Made by a program: the position numbers and the translations under genes. Shown here piece by piece: positions 1-8,030 of a stretch of DNA of 64,000 nucleotides. The notes under the pieces were generated by a model. That model made no database searches, was not told where the DNA came from, and saw only the letters and a program-made list of their open reading frames with translations. The stretch's first letter is position 1, and every line of letters begins with the position of its first letter. Source of the DNA: Streptomyces sp. NBC_00510 (GTDB lineage: Bacteria > Actinomycetota > Actinomycetes > Streptomycetales > Streptomycetaceae); the NCBI GenBank assembly GCA_036013505.1, contig CP107851.1:4862001-4926000 (forward strand), in the 5' to 3' direction.

Positions 1-122
1 GCCCCCGCGGTCGCGGGTGGACCTGGGGCGGGGGACGGCGCTGATCGTCGTTCCGGGGTGTGATCGCAGCGGGTGACGACGGCCACGGTCCGCTGCGGGG
101 CGCGATCGGGTTTGATGGTGGC

Positions 123-1913
123 ATGAGCGACGTCATGGCTGGTATGCCGGATTGGGAGAAGCGCTTCCGGGCGCCACGCGTCGGACTGCCGGAGTGGGCG
201 GAGGACGCCCCCCACCGCAGCCTGTTCGTGTCGAATGCGACGGGTACCTACGAGCTGTACGCGTGGGACCGGACGACCGGGGCGCAGCGGCAGGTCACCG
301 ACCGGCCGAACGGCACGTCGGACGGGACGCTGACGCCGGACGGCGCGTGGGTGTGGTGGTTCGCGGACACCGACGGGGACGAGTTCGGGGTCTGGATGCG
401 GCAGCCCTTCGCGGGCGGCCCGGACGAGCCGGCCGCGCCCGGTCTGGAGCCCTCGTACCCTGCGGGGCTGGCGCTGGGCCGGGGCGGGCTGTCGGTGGTC
501 GGCCGCTCCACCGACGAGGAGGGCACGACGATCCACGTCGTGCGTCCCGGGGCGGAGCCGGTGGAGATCTACCGGCACGAGGAGTCGGGCGGGGTCGGCG
601 CGCTGTCGGAGGACGGCACGCTGGTCGTCGTCGAGCACACCGAGCACGGCGACGCGATGCACTCGGCGCTGCGGGTCGTCACGACGGACGGCACGACGGT
701 CGCGGAGCTGGACGACAGCGAGGGCGGCACGAAGGAACTGGGCCTGGAGTGCCTGGGGTTCGCCCCCGTGGCCGGCGACGCCCGGCTGCTGGTGGCGCAC
801 CAGCGGCGCGGCCGCTGGGAGCCGATGGTCTGGGACGTCGCGGCGGGCACGGAGACCGCCCTGGCGATCGACCTGCCCGGTGACGTCGCGGCGGAGTGGT
901 ACCCGGACGGCACCGCGCTGCTGGTGGTGCACTCCTACCGGGCCCGCAGCGAGATCTACCGCTACGGGCTGGCGGACGGGGAGCTGACCCGGCTGGACAC
1001 CCCGGCGGGCTCGGTGAGCGGCGCGACGGCCCGCCCCGACGGCACGGTGGAGTTCCTGTGGTCGTCGGCGGCGGCGCCCTCCGAGGTGCGGTCGACGACC
1101 GGCGCCGTGGTGCTGGAGGCGCCGGGCGAGCGGGCCCCGGGCTCGCTGCCGGTGGAGGACGTGTGGGTGGACGGGCCCGGCGGGCCGGTGCACGCGCTCG
1201 TCCAGCGGCCCGCGCGGGGCGAGGGCCCGTACCCGACGGTGTTCGAGATCCACGGCGGGCCCACCTGGCACGACTCGGACGCCTTCGCGGCCGGCCCGGC
1301 GGCCTGGCTGGACCACGGCTACGCGGTGGTGCGGGTCAACTACCGCGGTTCCACGGGCTACGGCCGGGAGTGGACGGACGCGCTCAAGCACCGCGTCGGC
1401 CTGATCGAGCTGGAGGACATCGCGGCGGTCCGGACGTGGGCGGTGGAGTCGGGCTTCGCCGACCCGGCCCGGCTGGTGCTGTCCGGCGGCTCCTGGGGCG
1501 GCTTCCTGACGCTGCTGGGGCTGGGCACCCAGCCCGAGCTGTGGACGGTGGGCCTGGCGGCGGTGCCGGTCGCGGACTACGTGACGGCGTACGGCGACGA
1601 GATGGAGGCGCTGAAGGCGCTGGACCGCACCCTGTTCGGCGGGTCCCCCGAGGAGGTCCCGGACCGCTACGAGGCGTCCTCGCCGATCACGTACGTGGCG
1701 CGGGTCAAGGCCCCGGTCTACGTCTCGGCGGGCCTCAACGACCCGCGCTGCCCGATCCGGCAGATCGACAACTACGTCGAGCGGCTGGCGGGCCTGGGCA
1801 AGGCGCACGAGGTCTACCGCTACGACGCCGGGCACGGCTCGCTCGTCGTCGACGAGCGGATCAAGCAGCTACGACTGGAGCTGGACTTCGTCCGGCGCCA
1901 CCTCGGCGGCTGA
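123..1913 (+). CDS. S9 family prolyl oligopeptidase-type serine peptidase
   Basis: Cytoplasmic serine peptidase of the prolyl oligopeptidase/acylaminoacyl peptidase family; its peptide substrate cannot be read from sequence. It has 596 residues from the ATG at 123. The N-terminal half reads as a beta-propeller (about 25-330), followed by an alpha/beta-hydrolase domain. The catalytic triad is visible: Ser457 in GGSWGG, Asp540 in LNDPRCP and His571 in AGHGS. A GTG at 60 would add 21 residues that do not look like family sequence, so 123 is preferred. No signal peptide is seen. Its 3' end overlaps the convergent SURF1 gene by 45 nt, so the last residues of both proteins are encoded on opposite strands of the same DNA. 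Confidence 0.93.
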   Translation: MSDVMAGMPDWEKRFRAPRVGLPEWAEDAPHRSLFVSNATGTYELYAWDRTTGAQRQVTDRPNGTSDGTLTPDGAWVWWFADTDGDEFGVWMRQPFAGGPDEPAAPGLEPSYPAGLALGRGGLSVVGRSTDEEGTTIHVVRPGAEPVEIYRHEESGGVGALSEDGTLVVVEHTEHGDAMHSALRVVTTDGTTVAELDDSEGGTKELGLECLGFAPVAGDARLLVAHQRRGRWEPMVWDVAAGTETALAIDLPGDVAAEWYPDGTALLVVHSYRARSEIYRYGLADGELTRLDTPAGSVSGATARPDGTVEFLWSSAAAPSEVRSTTGAVVLEAPGERAPGSLPVEDVWVDGPGGPVHALVQRPARGEGPYPTVFEIHGGPTWHDSDAFAAGPAAWLDHGYAVVRVNYRGSTGYGREWTDALKHRVGLIELEDIAAVRTWAVESGFADPARLVLSGGSWGGFLTLLGLGTQPELWTVGLAAVPVADYVTAYGDEMEALKALDRTLFGGSPEEVPDRYEASSPITYVARVKAPVYVSAGLNDPRCPIRQIDNYVERLAGLGKAHEVYRYDAGHGSLVVDERIKQLRLELDFVRRHLGG

Positions 1914-2723
1914 GGCCGCGGCCGGCCCCTCCTCCCCGGTGAGGCCGAGCTCGGCGTCGCGCCGGGTCTCGGCCTCCCGCCGGACGAGCCGGAACCACAT
2001 GAAGACCACGAAGCCCGCGAAGACGAACCACTCGCCGGTGTAGCCGAGGTTCTGGAAGGCCTTGAGGTCCAGGCCGGTGCCGCTCGGCGCGACCGGCGGG
2101 ACGGCCCGCAGGGGCGCGCGGACGGCCTCGGTCTGGGTGATCCAGGCGCCGTACACCTGGTACGGGACGAGGTTGACCAGGGACGCCGCACTGATGATCC
2201 CCAGCTGTCCCTCGGCGAGCCCGCCGCGGCCGATCGCGCCGTCGCTGTCGGCGCTCTCGGGGGCCTGCAGGGCCCCGGTGACGGTGACCTCCCCGGCGGG
2301 CGGTGCGGGCACGTCGGCGGCGGACGCGCGGTCCGCGTCGCCGGGCAGCCAGCCGCGGACGACGGGCAGGGCGGCGGCGCCGTCGCCGGTCAGCAGCGGG
2401 GTGAGCACGTAGTAGCCGGTGCGTCCGTCGACCTCGCGGCCGGGCACGAGGAACTGGTGCGCCGTGTCGTAGCGGCCGGTGGCCCGTACTGTGCGGCCGG
2501 CCGTCTCGGTGGTGAGCGCGGAGGTCGCCCGCGGCAGCAGGCGCTCCAGCGGCGCCGCGTCCCGGGCGGTGGCCGCGGGCTTGTCCTGGGCGGCGCGGTG
2601 GCTGTCGACGCGGGCCTCGAACCGGCTCAGCTGCCAGCTGCCCATGAACGTGCAGAGGACCACGGCGCACACCATGAAGAGGTGCCCGCCCAGCCAGCGG
2701 GGGGACAGCAGGAACCGGTACAC
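1869..2723 (-). CDS. SURF1 family cytochrome oxidase biogenesis protein
   Basis: SURF1 proteins are inner-membrane factors that help assemble haem-copper cytochrome c oxidase. The 284-residue protein starts at a GTG (2723). It has an N-terminal membrane segment (about 12-28) running straight into the family hallmark GSWQLSR (28-34), a long extracytoplasmic loop, and a second membrane segment near 225-245 (FVFAGFVVFMWF). The C-terminal tail is rich in Glu and Ala and overlaps the end of the S9 peptidase gene. No cytochrome oxidase gene adjoins it, but an isolated subunit I gene lies at 38-39.8 kb in this window. The family call is firm; the functional partner is inferred. Confidence 0.9.
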   Translation of the reverse strand: MYRFLLSPRWLGGHLFMVCAVVLCTFMGSWQLSRFEARVDSHRAAQDKPAATARDAAPLERLLPRATSALTTETAGRTVRATGRYDTAHQFLVPGREVDGRTGYYVLTPLLTGDGAAALPVVRGWLPGDADRASAADVPAPPAGEVTVTGALQAPESADSDGAIGRGGLAEGQLGIISAASLVNLVPYQVYGAWITQTEAVRAPLRAVPPVAPSGTGLDLKAFQNLGYTGEWFVFAGFVVFMWFRLVRREAETRRDAELGLTGEEGPAAASAAEVAPDEVQLQS

Positions 2724-2771
2724 GCCGTCAACGGTACGGGGCGCCCGGGCGTCCCCGGGAACCGCCCCCCG

Positions 2772-3809
2772 CTACTGTGCGGCGATGGCGCCGGTCTTGT
2801 AGACCGTCCCGGCGCAGGCACCGCCGATCGTCGCCATGACGACGGGCGCTCCGGCCTCGGGCGTGTGGCTCAGCACGATGCTGCCCGCCGGGCCGCCCTG
2901 GCCGGGGCCGTCCACGCCCGCCGGGGGCGCGGACGCCTCGCCGGACGGGGTGTTGGTGGCGGTCGCGGTGGGCGTCGGCGTGGCCGGGGGTGTGCAGCCG
3001 CCCGAGTCGCCGCCGGCGGCCGGGACCCAGGTGAACTCGACCCGGTAGCTCTGCCCGGACTTGAGGATCAGCGCCGTGCCGAGGGAGTCGGGCAGTGTGG
3101 TGCCGTCGTTCGGGGTGTGGTCGACGACACTGATGCGGGCGGAGTCGGCCGCGCCCTGGGTGGAGGAGACGCTGACCGAACCGCCGCCGTCGACGGTGCA
3201 CGAGCCCTTCGAGGTGTTCGCCACCTGGAACCAGCCGTTGACCCGGCCCGAGCCGTCGGCGGCGCCGGCGTAGCCGGAGGCGTTGCCGAGGTCGCCGGTG
3301 GTGCACAGCGGGGCGTTGGCCGCGAGCGTGTCGGAGGGGTCCGCGGAGTCCGAGGCCCCGGGGGTGACGTGCCCGTGGGAGCCGCCGGTGCGCGTGGGGT
3401 CCTCGTCGGAACGGCCGTCGCCGTCGGACGGGGTGGGCGTGCCGGCGCCGGCGGCCGGACCGTTCGCGTCGCCGTCGGTGCCACCGGTGTCCTGGGCGCT
3501 GGAGGCGTTGGCGGTGCCGGTCTTGGCGGATCCGGAGAGGTCCGCCGCGTGGAGGGCGGCGGGGACCGCGACCAGCGCCAGCAGGCACGCGGCCGCGCTG
3601 CCCGCCAGCAACTGCCGACGGTGCGCCCGCCGGGCGGGGACCGCGCGGCGCAGGTGTTCCAGCGCCTCCTGGCCCGGCTGGATGTCGCTCACGGCGTCGC
3701 GCATGAGCCGGCGCAGCGCCAGTTCGTCGGGGTTCAGCCGCTCCTCGGGGCTGCCGCCGCCGATGTCGTTCTCGGGTTCCATACCGCCGGGTGGGTTCGG
3801 GTTGGTCAT
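2772..3809 (-). CDS. Membrane-anchored partner of ECF sigma factor (putative anti-sigma or target protein)
   Basis: Uncharacterised 345-residue protein encoded directly behind an ECF sigma gene; the ATG overlaps the sigma stop codon in an ATGA, so the two are translationally coupled. A roughly 60-residue cytoplasmic part has an Arg-rich end (ARRAHRRQ). One membrane segment follows (about 66-88), then a Thr/Pro/Gly/Asp-rich linker and a C-terminal extracytoplasmic domain with several Cys. Position and topology fit an anti-sigma factor or a dedicated output protein. I see no HxxxCxxC zinc motif, so it is not a classical ZAS anti-sigma factor. The function is inferred from context only. Confidence 0.75.
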   Translation of the reverse strand: MTNPNPPGGMEPENDIGGGSPEERLNPDELALRRLMRDAVSDIQPGQEALEHLRRAVPARRAHRRQLLAGSAAACLLALVAVPAALHAADLSGSAKTGTANASSAQDTGGTDGDANGPAAGAGTPTPSDGDGRSDEDPTRTGGSHGHVTPGASDSADPSDTLAANAPLCTTGDLGNASGYAGAADGSGRVNGWFQVANTSKGSCTVDGGGSVSVSSTQGAADSARISVVDHTPNDGTTLPDSLGTALILKSGQSYRVEFTWVPAAGGDSGGCTPPATPTPTATATNTPSGEASAPPAGVDGPGQGGPAGSIVLSHTPEAGAPVVMATIGGACAGTVYKTGAIAAQ

Positions 3810-4474
3810 GCCGGGGCCTCCATCGCGACGCGGAGCGCCGCGAGACCACGCGAGCCGTACGCCTTCACCGAGCCTAGGGAAATGCCGAGGGTCTCGGCTA
3901 CTTGGGCTTCGGTCATGTCGGCGAAGTAGCGCATGACGAGGACCTCGCGCTGCCGGCGCTGCAGCTTGCGCAGGGCCGCCTTCAGCTCGTCGCGCTCCAG
4001 CGCCTCGTACGCCCCCTCCTCGGCGCTCGCCATGTCGGGCATGGGCTTGGACAGCAGCCGCATGCCCATGATGCGGCGGCGCAGCGCGGAGCGGGAGAGG
4101 TTGACGACGGTCTGCCGGAGGTAGGCGAGGGTCTTCTCGGGTTCGCGGACCCGCTTGCGGGCCGAGTGGACACGGATGAAGGCCTCCTGGACGACGTCCT
4201 CGCAGGAGGCGGTGTCGTCCAGCAGGAGTGCGGCGAGGCCGAGCAGCGAGCGGTAGTGGGCCCGGTAGGTCTCGGTGAGGTGGTCGACGGTGGTCCCGAC
4301 TGACATCGCGGCGTCAGTGTCGCCGCGGTCGCGGTCCGAGGGCGCCTGCACCACAGGCCAGGGCGCGATCACCGGGATGCCGCCGACCGCGCGCGACGGC
4401 CGCCGGACGTGCGGACGCGCCGGAGCGCTGCCCCGCCCCACGAGGGGTGCTTCGATGCCGAGTGCCTCTGCCAC
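3806..4474 (-). CDS. RNA polymerase ECF (SigE-family) sigma factor
   Basis: Alternative sigma factor of the short ECF type (regions 2 and 4 only). Region 2 is recognisable around YRAHYRSLLGLAALLLDD and CEDVVQEAF. Region 4 is recognisable around VMRYFADMTEAQVAETLG and SLGSVKAYGSRGLAAL, the helix-turn-helix that reads the -35 element. The GTG at 4474 gives 222 residues with a 55-residue Pro/Arg-rich leader. An internal ATG (MSVGTTVDHL) would give the bare sigma core, so the true start is uncertain. It is the first gene of a two-gene operon with the membrane protein at 2772-3809. The four other sigma/partner arrangements in this window are similar but not obviously recent duplicates. Confidence 0.9.
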   Translation of the reverse strand: MAEALGIEAPLVGRGSAPARPHVRRPSRAVGGIPVIAPWPVVQAPSDRDRGDTDAAMSVGTTVDHLTETYRAHYRSLLGLAALLLDDTASCEDVVQEAFIRVHSARKRVREPEKTLAYLRQTVVNLSRSALRRRIMGMRLLSKPMPDMASAEEGAYEALERDELKAALRKLQRRQREVLVMRYFADMTEAQVAETLGISLGSVKAYGSRGLAALRVAMEAPA

Positions 4475-4643
4475 GCCTGTTGGACACGCGTCCCCCCGTC
4501 AGGGTTGTACGCCCGAGGCACCGTTTTTGACGGTGTAGCACATATGCGCATGCGTACCAACTCTTCCCCAATGCCCCTTTTGCTGGCGCTGTTGCGCCGC
4601 GCCCGGCCTGCAGCACAGTAGGGCAGTGCGCTGACACAAAGAC

Positions 4644-4681
4644 GCTCCCTGCGCGTCGCGCGGTTGCGACACACAGGGAGC
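4644..4681 (-). terminator. Hairpin downstream of ask
   Basis: Two nested inverted repeats: an outer 8-bp arm GCTCCCTG/CAGGGAGC and an inner GTCGC/GCGAC around a GCGGTT loop. It lies about 80 nt past the ask stop codon. This is a strong candidate for the ask transcription terminator. The 287-bp gap 4475-4761 also holds a CACCGT-TTTTG-ACGGTG repeat (4519-4535) on the promoter side of the sigma gene. Confidence 0.6.
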
Positions 4682-4761
4682 TGAAATTGTCTGGCGCCTA
4701 CAGGCTTCCGATCAAGCGGTCCAGACCAGAGATTTGGGTCACCCGACCGAAATCGGGGTGC

Positions 4762-6036
4762 TCAGCGGCCTGTTCCTCCGTAGACGACCGCTTCGTCGGT
4801 TTCGCTGTCCAGGCCGAACGCGGAGTGCACGGCGCGCACGGCCTCGTTGACGTCGTCGGCGCGGGTGACGACCGAGATGCGGATCTCGGAGGTCGAGATC
4901 AGCTCGATGTTCACGCCCGCGTTGGACAGCGCCTCGAAGAACTGCGCCGTGACACCGGGGTTGGTCTTCATGCCGGCGCCGACCAGCGAGATCTTGGCGA
5001 TCTGGTCGTCGTAGCGGAGCGTCTCGAAACCGATGGTGCCCTGGACGCGCTTCAGGGCCTCGATCGCCCTCGGGCCGTCGGCCTTGGGGAGGGTGAAGGA
5101 GATGTCGGTCAGGCCGGTGGCCGCGGCCGACACGTTCTGCACCACCATGTCGATGTTGATCTCGGCGTCCGCGATCGCCCGGAAGATCACGGCCGCCTCG
5201 CCCGGCTTGTCGGGCACACCGACGACCGTCACCTTGGCCTCGGATGTGTCGTGCGCGACACCGGAGATGATCGCGTGCTCCATGCCCGTCTGGTCCTCTC
5301 GCGGCTCATTGCTGACCCAAGTGCCCTGGAGGCCGGAGAACGACGACCGGACGTGGATCGGGATGTTGTAACGGCGGGCGTACTCCACGCAGCGATGGAG
5401 CAGCACCTTGGAGCCGGAGCTGGCGAGCTCCAGCATGTCCTCGGAGGAGATCCAGTCGATCTTCCGCGCCTTCTTCACCACGCGCGGGTCGGCGGTGAAC
5501 ACGCCGTCGACGTCGGTGTAGATCTCGCACACCCCGGCGTCCAGGGCCGCCGCCAGCGCCACCGCGGTGGTGTCGGAGCCGCCCCGGCCCAGCGTCGTGA
5601 TGTCCTTGCTGTCCTGGGACACCCCCTGGAAGCCGGCCACGATCGCGATGTTGCCCTGGTCGAGGGCGGTGCGGATGCGGCCCGGCGTGACGTCGATGAT
5701 GCGCGCTTTGTTGTGGACGGAGTCGGTGATGACACCCGCCTGGCTGCCGGTGAACGACTGCGCCTCGTGTCCGAGGTTTTTGATCGCCATCGCCAGCAGG
5801 GCCATGGAGATCCGTTCTCCGGCGGTCAGCAGCATGTCGAACTCGCGGCCGGTAGGCATCGGAGATACCTGTTCGGCGAGCTCGATCAACTCGTCCGTCG
5901 TGTCACCCATCGCCGAGACCACGACGACCACCTGGTGGCCGCTCTTCTTGGCATCGACGATCCGCTTGGCAACGCGCTTGATGCCCTCGGCATCCGCAAC
6001 GGAGGAGCCGCCGTACTTCTGCACGACAAGGCCCAC
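4762..6036 (-). CDS. ask: Aspartate kinase
   Basis: Phosphorylates L-aspartate with ATP, the first step toward lysine, threonine, methionine and diaminopimelate; allosteric feedback control by end products is expected. It has 424 residues. The kinase domain starts with VVQKYGGSS and contains FTGSQAG and TLGRGGSDTTA; two ACT regulatory domains follow after about residue 262. An in-frame ATG at codon 252 (MEHAIISG, position 5283) follows an AGAGGA stretch and matches where actinobacterial aspartokinases start a separate beta subunit. Unlike many Streptomyces loci, no asd (aspartate-semialdehyde dehydrogenase) gene follows; a hairpin terminator does. A second hairpin at 6236-6265 separates it from the upstream recR operon, so it probably has its own promoter. 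Confidence 0.97.
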   Translation of the reverse strand: MGLVVQKYGGSSVADAEGIKRVAKRIVDAKKSGHQVVVVVSAMGDTTDELIELAEQVSPMPTGREFDMLLTAGERISMALLAMAIKNLGHEAQSFTGSQAGVITDSVHNKARIIDVTPGRIRTALDQGNIAIVAGFQGVSQDSKDITTLGRGGSDTTAVALAAALDAGVCEIYTDVDGVFTADPRVVKKARKIDWISSEDMLELASSGSKVLLHRCVEYARRYNIPIHVRSSFSGLQGTWVSNEPREDQTGMEHAIISGVAHDTSEAKVTVVGVPDKPGEAAVIFRAIADAEINIDMVVQNVSAAATGLTDISFTLPKADGPRAIEALKRVQGTIGFETLRYDDQIAKISLVGAGMKTNPGVTAQFFEALSNAGVNIELISTSEIRISVVTRADDVNEAVRAVHSAFGLDSETDEAVVYGGTGR

Positions 6037-6235
6037 GTGCGCTCCTCAAATCCGGTACTGCGTTCGGCTCAGTCTAACGAGCAGGCCGGGACCGACCCCT
6101 CAATACCACATGCTGAGACGCCGGGCCCACTCTGCGAGCCATCTGCCCAACGACACGCCGACCTATGCACACCGGGCGGCGTGCTCCGGGTCACTACGGC
6201 CCCGGGTCACCGCCTCGGACACGCGACCACGCACA

Positions 6236-6265
6236 CGCGCCCGCCCCTCTCCAGGGGCGGGCGCG
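6236..6265 (-). terminator. Terminator between DUF5063 gene and ask
   Basis: Perfect 13-bp stem CGCGCCCGCCCCT/AGGGGCGGGCGCG with a 4-nt loop, 8 nt past the stop of the DUF5063 gene. It ends the ybaB-recR-DUF5063 transcript and leaves about 200 bp for an independent ask promoter. Confidence 0.75.
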
Positions 6266-6273
6266 GTGGGGGT

Positions 6274-6921
6274 TCAGCGGCTGGGGCGCAGCCCCAGCGG
6301 CTTGGCGATCTCGGCGGCCATGACCCGGCCGGCCTCGGCGGCGAGCCTCTCCTCGTCGTCCGCGCCGTGGTCGGTGTCCAGTCCGTCCAGCGCGTCCAGC
6401 GGGCTGTCCAGCCGCACATGGGCGACGAGGGACTGCAGGGCCCGCAGCGAGGCCGAGGCGGTCGGCCCCCAGTTGGACAGGTAGGAGAACTGCCACCACC
6501 ACAGCGCCTCGCTGACCCGGCCCTCGCGGAAGTGCGCCAGGCCGTGCGCGAGGTCCGTCACCACGTCAGCGAGGTCGTCGGAGATCCGGCAGGCCACCGG
6601 CGTGCTGCGCGGCACGTAGGGGTCGAAGACCTCGGAGTAGACGTCGATCGGCTCCAGCAGCACCGCGAGCCGCTGGCGCAGCTCGTCGGCGTCGGGCTCC
6701 GGGCCGATGTCGGGCTCGTAGCGCTCCTCCGGGACGATGTCCTCGTGCGCCCCGAGGCGGCCCCCGGCCAGCAGCAGCTGGGAGACCTCCAGCAGCAGGT
6801 AGGGCACCGCGCTGTCGGGGTCGTCGCCCTTGGCGACCTCCCGTACCGACAGGATGAAGCTCTCGATCTGGTCCGAGATCGAGGAGGCGAAGTCGTCGGG
6901 GTCCAGGGCGTTGTCAGACAT
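6274..6921 (-). CDS. DUF5063 domain-containing protein
   Basis: Conserved actinobacterial protein of unknown function, 215 residues from the ATG at 6921. It is acidic, soluble and helical, with conserved aromatic patches such as WWWQFSYLSNWG. The start codon lies inside the end of recR (ATGTCTGA, 8-nt overlap), so it is translationally coupled to recR and may serve the same process, recombinational repair. A TTG at 6942 is a less likely alternative start. The family assignment is from memory of the recR neighbourhood in Streptomyces. Confidence 0.8.
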   Translation of the reverse strand: MSDNALDPDDFASSISDQIESFILSVREVAKGDDPDSAVPYLLLEVSQLLLAGGRLGAHEDIVPEERYEPDIGPEPDADELRQRLAVLLEPIDVYSEVFDPYVPRSTPVACRISDDLADVVTDLAHGLAHFREGRVSEALWWWQFSYLSNWGPTASASLRALQSLVAHVRLDSPLDALDGLDTDHGADDEERLAAEAGRVMAAEIAKPLGLRPSR

Positions 6922-7513
6922 CAAGCAGCCGCCTTCCTTCAAAGGCCCGGCCGAGCGTGACCTCGTCGGCGTACTCCAAGTCGCCGCCGACCGGCAGGCC
7001 GCTCGCGAGACGGGTGACCTTCAGTCCCATCGGTTTGACCATGCGTGCGAGATACGTGGCCGTCGCCTCCCCCTCGAGGTTGGGGTCGGTGGCCAGGATC
7101 AGCTCGGTGACGCTGCCGTCCGCGAGCCGCGCCAGCAGCTCCCGTATGCGCAGGTCGTCCGGGCCGACCCCCTCGATCGGACTGATCGCGCCGCCGAGCA
7201 CGTGGTAGCGGCCGCGGAACTCGCGGGTCCGCTCGATCGCCACCACGTCCTTGGGTTCCTCGACCACGCAGATGACGGCCGGGTCGCGGCGCGGATCACG
7301 GCAGACCCGGCACTGGTCGGCCTCGGCGACGTTGCCGCAGACCGCGCAGAACCGGACCTTCGCCTTCACCTCGCTGAGGGCGTGCGCGAGCCGCCGGACG
7401 TCGGCGGGATCCGCCTGCAGGATGTGGAAGGCGATCCGCTGCGCGCTCTTGGGACCCACGCCGGGCAGCCTGCCCAGCTCGTCGATCAGGTCCTGAACCA
7501 CGCCCTCGTACAC
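6914..7513 (-). CDS. recR: Recombination mediator protein RecR
   Basis: RecR works with RecO and RecF to load RecA at single-strand gaps. The GTG at 7513 gives 199 residues, the normal length. Seen in order: an N-terminal helix-hairpin-helix (LGRLPGVGPKSAQRIAFHI), a C4 zinc finger (Cys56, Cys59, Cys68, Cys71 in CAVCGN and CRVC), and a Toprim domain with VVEEPKDV and ATDPNLEGEATA. Longer upstream extensions of this frame are out of family and were discarded. It sits 25 nt after ybaB in the conserved ybaB-recR order. Confidence 0.97.
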   Translation of the reverse strand: MYEGVVQDLIDELGRLPGVGPKSAQRIAFHILQADPADVRRLAHALSEVKAKVRFCAVCGNVAEADQCRVCRDPRRDPAVICVVEEPKDVVAIERTREFRGRYHVLGGAISPIEGVGPDDLRIRELLARLADGSVTELILATDPNLEGEATATYLARMVKPMGLKVTRLASGLPVGGDLEYADEVTLGRAFEGRRLLDV

Positions 7514-7538
7514 GCTGTGCCCTCTTCGTCGCCTGGAA

Positions 7539-7874
7539 CTAGAAAGGAAGGCCGGGGATGCCCCCGAGCCCCTGGGCGAGCGGGCCGAGCTTGCTCTGCT
7601 GCAGCTCCTGCGCGCTCGCGGTCGCGTTGTGCACGGCGGCGACGACCAGATCGGCCAGCGTCTCCGTGTCCTCAGGATCGACCGCCTTGGGGTCGATGAC
7701 CAGACCCCGCAGCTCACCGGCTCCGGTCACGGTCGCCTTCACCAGGCCACCGCCGGCCGTACCCTCGATCTCGGTCTCGGCGAGCTCCTGCTGGGCCGCC
7801 GCGAGGTCCTGCTGCATCTTCTGTGCCTGCTTGAGCAGCTGCTGCATGTTCGGCTGACCACCACCGGGGATCAC
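7539..7874 (-). CDS. YbaB/EbfC family nucleoid-associated protein
   Basis: Small DNA-binding dimer, 111 residues from a GTG at 7874. It is recognised by a Met/Gln-rich helical N-terminus (MQQLLKQAQKMQQDLAAAQ), the central VKATVTGAGEL strand motif and its position before recR. The family binds DNA broadly and may affect nucleoid structure; its specific role in Streptomyces is unclear. It is spaced for co-transcription with recR. Confidence 0.95.
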   Translation of the reverse strand: MIPGGGQPNMQQLLKQAQKMQQDLAAAQQELAETEIEGTAGGGLVKATVTGAGELRGLVIDPKAVDPEDTETLADLVVAAVHNATASAQELQQSKLGPLAQGLGGIPGLPF

Positions 7875-8030
7875 GGTCTCGCTCCTGCCTCACGACGTCG
7901 GTTGTGCGGGTAGGGCGAGCCTACGTGCTCGGGGGCCCGCTCGCGCTACCCGTACGAGGGAACGAGCGGCGCGCGTCGCCCGTTCCGCCCCCGCCGTACC
8001 GTTCCGCACAGGGGAACGGGGGCGCCGCGG

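Noticed and set aside
4687..6960. 757-codon open frame on the plus strand
   Set aside because: It is antisense to ask and the DUF5063 gene; the translation is Arg/Val/Gly/Asp-rich shadow sequence without domains, a normal effect of high third-position G+C.
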